64,000 nucleotides of DNA from Chryseobacterium indologenes (GTDB lineage Bacteria > Bacteroidota > Bacteroidia > Flavobacteriales > Weeksellaceae): the NCBI GenBank assembly GCA_002439165.1, contig DJTE01000041.1, forward strand, positions 62,001 through 126,000, read 5' to 3'. Position numbers and translations under genes: made by a program. Under the pieces are notes generated by a model. The model had not been told where the DNA came from. It did not search any database and saw nothing but the letters and a program-made list of their open reading frames with translations. Shown here in pieces: positions 60,159 to 64,000 of the stretch (positions are counted from its first letter, which is position 1; each line of letters opens with the position of its first letter).

Positions 60159-61247
60159 ATGTATTCTAAAAATGTAATAATTTGCATTCTTGCAATATTA
60201 TTCGCTGTGTCATGCAGTAAAGACAACAAAAAAAACAGGAATAAAGAAAAAGAAGTTCCCGTACTGGAAATCAAAGAAAAAGATACCCTTGTCAACAACC
60301 AGTTCGTAACCGATATTCAGGCTAAAAAAAATGTAGATATCCGTTCAAGAATCGGCGGAATCATCCAGCATATCTATGTCAATGAAGGTCAGTTTGTTCA
60401 TCAGGGGCAGGCTTTATTTAAGATCAACGATGCCGAACTGCAGATGGAATTACTGAAAGCTGATGCCGCCCTTAAGCAGGCAGATGCTGACGTTCGCATT
60501 GCAGAAGTGGAACTGAAGCAGATTCAGAGTCTTCACGCTAAGAAATTCGTAGCCAATAATGAGCTTGAAATGGTAAAGGCTAAACTTTCTTCGGCTAAAG
60601 CAAAATATGCTTACGCGGATGCAGAAAGAAGAACGGTCTTACAGAAGATCAGCTTTACAAAAATTACGGCTCCTTTTGATGGCGTGATCGATGTGATTCC
60701 TCATAAAGACGGAAGTCTTGTGGAAAACGGAATTCTGCTCACCACACTTTCACAGCTGAACGAAGTATATGCTTACTTTTCTATTCCGGAGAATCTCTAT
60801 TTTGAACTTTTGGCCAATGATAAGATCGGAAACCATCAGAAAATTGAGCTTACCCTTCCGAATGGTGTCAATTATCAGTTCAACGGAGCTCTGAAAACAG
60901 CGGAAGGGGAGATCGACAGAACTACTGGTTCCATCCGTTATAAAGTACTCTTCCCGAATCCGGACCACCTCATCAAGCATGGAACTTCAGGGAAGCTTAT
61001 TATTTCCGAACAGCAGGATAATGCCATCCTGATTCCTCAGAAATCAACATTTTCTATCCAGGACAAAACCTATGTATTTGTTGTAGATAAGCAGAATAAA
61101 GTAAAAATGACCAACATTAAGATCGGTACCACTTTAAGAGATTCTTATATGGTGGAAAGCGGCCTTAAGAAAGGAGATTTAATTATTTATGAAGGAACAC
61201 AGTCTTTGAAAGACGGTGATCTCATCAGGATTAAAAAGAAATATTAA
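60159..61247 (+). CDS. RND efflux periplasmic adaptor lipoprotein
   Basis: A 362-aa membrane-fusion protein with lipobox AVSC. VDIRSRIGGIIQHIYVNEGQFVHQGQALFKIND is the lipoyl half; then an alpha hairpin (LKQADADVRIAEVELKQIQSLHAKKFVANNELEMVKAKLSSAKAKYA), the second lipoyl half (FTKITAPFDGVIDVIPHKDGSLVENG), and beta-barrel and membrane-proximal parts. It links the inner-membrane pump, encoded next, to a TolC-type channel. No regulator gene is visible upstream. Confidence 0.93.
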   Translation: MYSKNVIICILAILFAVSCSKDNKKNRNKEKEVPVLEIKEKDTLVNNQFVTDIQAKKNVDIRSRIGGIIQHIYVNEGQFVHQGQALFKINDAELQMELLKADAALKQADADVRIAEVELKQIQSLHAKKFVANNELEMVKAKLSSAKAKYAYADAERRTVLQKISFTKITAPFDGVIDVIPHKDGSLVENGILLTTLSQLNEVYAYFSIPENLYFELLANDKIGNHQKIELTLPNGVNYQFNGALKTAEGEIDRTTGSIRYKVLFPNPDHLIKHGTSGKLIISEQQDNAILIPQKSTFSIQDKTYVFVVDKQNKVKMTNIKIGTTLRDSYMVESGLKKGDLIIYEGTQSLKDGDLIRIKKKY

Positions 61248-61271
61248 CCTTCATCTTTAAATCAACTTACC

Positions 61272-64000
61272 ATGGTAGAAATGTTTATAAGACGAAAGGT
61301 CCTTTCGTTGGTTATTTCCATAGTCTTTGTACTGCTGGGAATCATGGCATTGATGAAAATGCCGATCACACAGTTTCCTGATATTGTACCGCCTTCTGTA
61401 ACGGTAACCGCAAAATATACGGGAGCCAATGCCGAAGTGTCGGCCAACGCGGTGGCACTTCCTTTAGAACGGGCCATCAACGGGGTTCCCGGAATGACGT
61501 ATATGTCAACGGTAACTTCCAATGACGGGCTTACCCTGATTCAGGTTTTCTTTGAAGTGGGAACAGATCCCGATGTAGCAGCAGTAAACGTACAGAACAG
61601 GGTAACGACTATCCTTGATGAACTTCCTGAAGAAGTGATCCGGGCCGGAGTAACCACTGAAAAGGAGGTGAACAGTATGCTGATGTACCTGAATATTACC
61701 AGTACAGATCCCAGCCAGGATGAACAGTTCATCTATAATTTTACGGATATTAATGTTCTTCAGGAACTGAAGCGTATTGATGGAGTAGGACGTGCGGAAA
61801 TTATGGGGCAGAAAGAATACTCGATGAGGGTATGGCTGGATCCGCAGAAGATGGCTGCTTATAATATCTCGGCAGACGAGGTGATCGGTTCCCTTCAGAA
61901 GCAGAATATTTCGGCAGCACCCGGAAAAGTGGGGGAAACCTCCGGAAAAACGTCCAGCCAGCTGCAGTATGTCATTAAATATAAAGGAAAATTCTTTGAG
62001 CCTAAACAATATGAGGAAGTTCCGATAAGATCAGATGTTAACGGAACCATTCTTAAACTTAAAGATATTGCCAAAGTAGAGTTTGGAGCGATGAACTATG
62101 GGATGGTATCCAAAACAGACGGAAGACCTTCTGCCTCTATTATGATGAAGCAGCGTCCGGGTTCCAATGCCTCTGAAGTAATTGAAAGTGTAAAAGCCAA
62201 AATGGAAGAACTGAAAGGCACATCTTTCCCTCCGGGAATGGAATATAATATGGCCTATGATGTTTCCAGGTTCCTCGATGCTTCCATCAGTGCAGTTCTG
62301 ATGACCCTTATCGAGGCGTTTATCCTTGTGGGAATTGTAGTGTTTATCTTCCTTCAGGACTGGCGTTCCACTCTGATTCCTGTTCTTGCGGTGCCTGTGG
62401 CATTGGTAGGAACTTTTGCCTTTATGAGCATGCTGGATTTCTCCGTAAACCTGCTGACGTTATTTGCCCTCGTTCTTGCTATCGGAATTGTGGTGGATAA
62501 CGCGATTGTTGTTGTAGAGGCCGTCCATGTGAAAATGGAAGAGGGAATGAAGCCTTTGGAAGCAACGATCAGTGCAACCAAAGAAATTGCAGGAGCAGTC
62601 GCTGCAATTACCATTGTAATGTCAGCCGTATTTATTCCGGTGGCGTTTCTCGAGGGTCCGGTGGGGGTATTTTACCGCCAGTTCTCTCTGACGTTAGCTA
62701 TAAGTATTGTGATCTCAGGAGTCAATGCATTAACCCTTACTCCTGCGCTATGTGCGATTATTTTAAAACCTCACAGCCACGATAAAAAGAAAACGGTTAT
62801 TGACCGGTTTTTCCAGAGCTTCAACAGAGGTTTTGAAAAGCTAACAGACCGATATGTAGGAATTCTTTCAAAATTTGCCACCCGTACCGTTGTTACTTTT
62901 GGGTTACTGTTCTTATTCATTCTTCTGACAGGCGTTACCAGCCGGTTCCTGCCTACCGGATTTATTCCGATGGAAGACCAGGGAATGGTTTATGTAAGTG
63001 TCACCACCCCGCAGGGCGCTACCGTTGAAAGAACGGAAAAGGTTCTGGACGAGGTAACGGTTATCGCCAGGAAAATTGAAGGGGTGGAAAACGTAACCAC
63101 TCTCGCCGGATACAGTATTGTAACAGAAATTGCAGGATCTTCTTACGGGATGGCCATGATCAACCTTAAAGACTGGAAAGAGCGGAATATTTCTGTAAAT
63201 GACCTTATTGCGGAACTGTCTGATAAAACTCAAAGTATTGCCGATGCGCAGATTGAGATCTTTGCACCGCCTACCGTTCCGGGATTCGGAAATACAAGCG
63301 GTTTTGAACTCCGTTTGCTGGACAGAACCGGAGGGACAATTGAAAATACAGACAAGATCACCAAAGATTTTGTAAAAAAGCTGAATGAAGCTCCTGAGCT
63401 GCGGAATAATTTTACCAGCTTTGATGCCACTTTCCCGCAGTATATGATCAATATGGATTATGATATGGCGGCTAAAAAAGGAATCTCGGTAGATAATGCG
63501 ATGTCAACCCTGCAGACAATGCTGGGATCGTATTATGCCACCAACTTTATCCGTTTCAGCCAGATGTATAAAGTGATGGTGCAGGCAAGTCCGGAACACA
63601 GGGACACGCCGGAAAGCATCCTGAATTTATATCTTAAAAATGACAAAGGGGAAATGGTGCCTTTTTCCACCTTTATTACCATTGAAAAAGTATACGGACC
63701 GGAAGTTCTTACGCGGTATAATATGTATATGTCTGCAATGATTAACGGAGAGCCCTCGGAAGGATACAGTTCCGGTGATGCTATTGCAGCAGTGGAAAGG
63801 GTGGCCGGGGAAACACTGCCGAGAGGTTTTGATATCGAATGGTCCGGAATGACAAGGGAAGAGATCCTTTCCGGAAATCAGACTGTCTACATTTTCCTGA
63901 TCTGTCTTTTATTCGTATATCTTTTGCTGGCTGCCCAATATGAAAGCTTCCTGCTTCCGATGCCGGTACTTTTAAGTCTTCCGACAGGAATCTTCGGTTC
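61272..64000 (+). CDS. RND multidrug efflux pump, HAE1/AcrB-like (3' end outside window)
   Basis: The visible 909 codons run off the right edge. MVEMFIRRKVLSLVISIVFVLLGIMALMKMPITQFPDI is the HAE1 N-terminus. The proton-relay region is GIVVDNAIVVVEAVH: the first Asp (AcrB D407) is kept, but the second (D408) is Asn, as in many Bacteroidota pumps. Porter and funnel sub-domains follow in the usual order. It starts 24 nt after the adaptor, in one operon; an outer-membrane channel gene may lie beyond the window. Confidence 0.93.
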   Translation, partial: MVEMFIRRKVLSLVISIVFVLLGIMALMKMPITQFPDIVPPSVTVTAKYTGANAEVSANAVALPLERAINGVPGMTYMSTVTSNDGLTLIQVFFEVGTDPDVAAVNVQNRVTTILDELPEEVIRAGVTTEKEVNSMLMYLNITSTDPSQDEQFIYNFTDINVLQELKRIDGVGRAEIMGQKEYSMRVWLDPQKMAAYNISADEVIGSLQKQNISAAPGKVGETSGKTSSQLQYVIKYKGKFFEPKQYEEVPIRSDVNGTILKLKDIAKVEFGAMNYGMVSKTDGRPSASIMMKQRPGSNASEVIESVKAKMEELKGTSFPPGMEYNMAYDVSRFLDASISAVLMTLIEAFILVGIVVFIFLQDWRSTLIPVLAVPVALVGTFAFMSMLDFSVNLLTLFALVLAIGIVVDNAIVVVEAVHVKMEEGMKPLEATISATKEIAGAVAAITIVMSAVFIPVAFLEGPVGVFYRQFSLTLAISIVISGVNALTLTPALCAIILKPHSHDKKKTVIDRFFQSFNRGFEKLTDRYVGILSKFATRTVVTFGLLFLFILLTGVTSRFLPTGFIPMEDQGMVYVSVTTPQGATVERTEKVLDEVTVIARKIEGVENVTTLAGYSIVTEIAGSSYGMAMINLKDWKERNISVNDLIAELSDKTQSIADAQIEIFAPPTVPGFGNTSGFELRLLDRTGGTIENTDKITKDFVKKLNEAPELRNNFTSFDATFPQYMINMDYDMAAKKGISVDNAMSTLQTMLGSYYATNFIRFSQMYKVMVQASPEHRDTPESILNLYLKNDKGEMVPFSTFITIEKVYGPEVLTRYNMYMSAMINGEPSEGYSSGDAIAAVERVAGETLPRGFDIEWSGMTREEILSGNQTVYIFLICLLFVYLLLAAQYESFLLPMPVLLSLPTGIFG

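Noticed and set aside
61506..62009. Antisense ORF opposite the RND pump
   Set aside because: Shadow of the strongly conserved porter coding sequence.

Overview
The window reads as chromosome of a Flavobacteriia member, most likely Chryseobacterium or a close relative in the Weeksellaceae. The evidence is the gliding-motility genes gldB and gldC, a secreted endonuclease I with a type IX secretion C-terminal sorting domain, a PafA-type alkaline phosphatase like that of Elizabethkingia, a Bacteroidota-style type VI secretion set (TssD, VgrG, DUF4280), many lipoproteins, AT-rich DNA, and repeated TAnnTTTG -7 promoter boxes. I see no rRNA, tRNA, CRISPR array, transposase or integrase.

Layout. 1-3.8 kb: a bacteriophytochrome histidine kinase (cut by the left edge), its heme oxygenase, and malate dehydrogenase. 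3.9-10.9 kb: minus-strand accessory genes, including a lipoprotein, a glycolipid-binding-like protein, an alpha/beta hydrolase, a DUF1963 protein, three small membrane proteins, a GG-leader cysteine-rich peptide, an acetyltransferase and a frameshifted VOC gene. 11-13.4 kb: pafA, then about 2.6 tandem copies of a ~199-bp intergenic unit. 13.4-14.3 kb: a membrane-anchored barnase-type RNase with its barstar-type inhibitor. 14.3-22.7 kb: nadE, two acetyltransferases, a leucine-rich protein, then gldB and gldC separated by an ABC exporter whose permease is fused to a thioredoxin domain, then a cystathionine gamma-synthase-type enzyme. 22.8-30 kb: housekeeping genes (tsaC-type, cca, DinB) and two large lipoproteins. 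30-33.3 kb: a cobalamin riboswitch driving a BtuB-like receptor and a BtuG-like beta-propeller lipoprotein. 34-36 kb: cdd, an old-yellow-enzyme family reductase and a DUF2752 protein.

36.3-48.7 kb is the main accessory island. It holds Hcp/TssD, VgrG, a 56-aa VgrG-linked ORF, a Tle1-like DUF2235 phospholipase with candidate immunity proteins, a LysM protein, a secreted unknown, a DUF4280 PAAR-like protein and a 947-aa OmpA-domain protein followed by two lipoproteins. No sheath, baseplate or membrane-complex gene is present, so this looks like a tube/spike and effector cluster served by an apparatus encoded elsewhere. 48.7-51.2 kb adds DUF3592, GIDE/MULAN-like, LemA and small membrane proteins.

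51.3-61.2 kb holds the T9SS-exported endonuclease, DUF4136, DUF5522, a small HExxH protein, an HD hydrolase, a rhodanese, queG, a DUF2459/TIGR02117 protein, an L,D-transpeptidase-like lipoprotein and an SRPBCC protein. The right end is an RND efflux adaptor and a pump gene that runs off the window.

The strongest candidates for new biology are the 947-aa OmpA-domain putative effector with its flanking lipoproteins, the ABC permease-thioredoxin fusion inserted between gldB and gldC, the anchored barnase/barstar pair, and the 8-cysteine GG-leader peptide.
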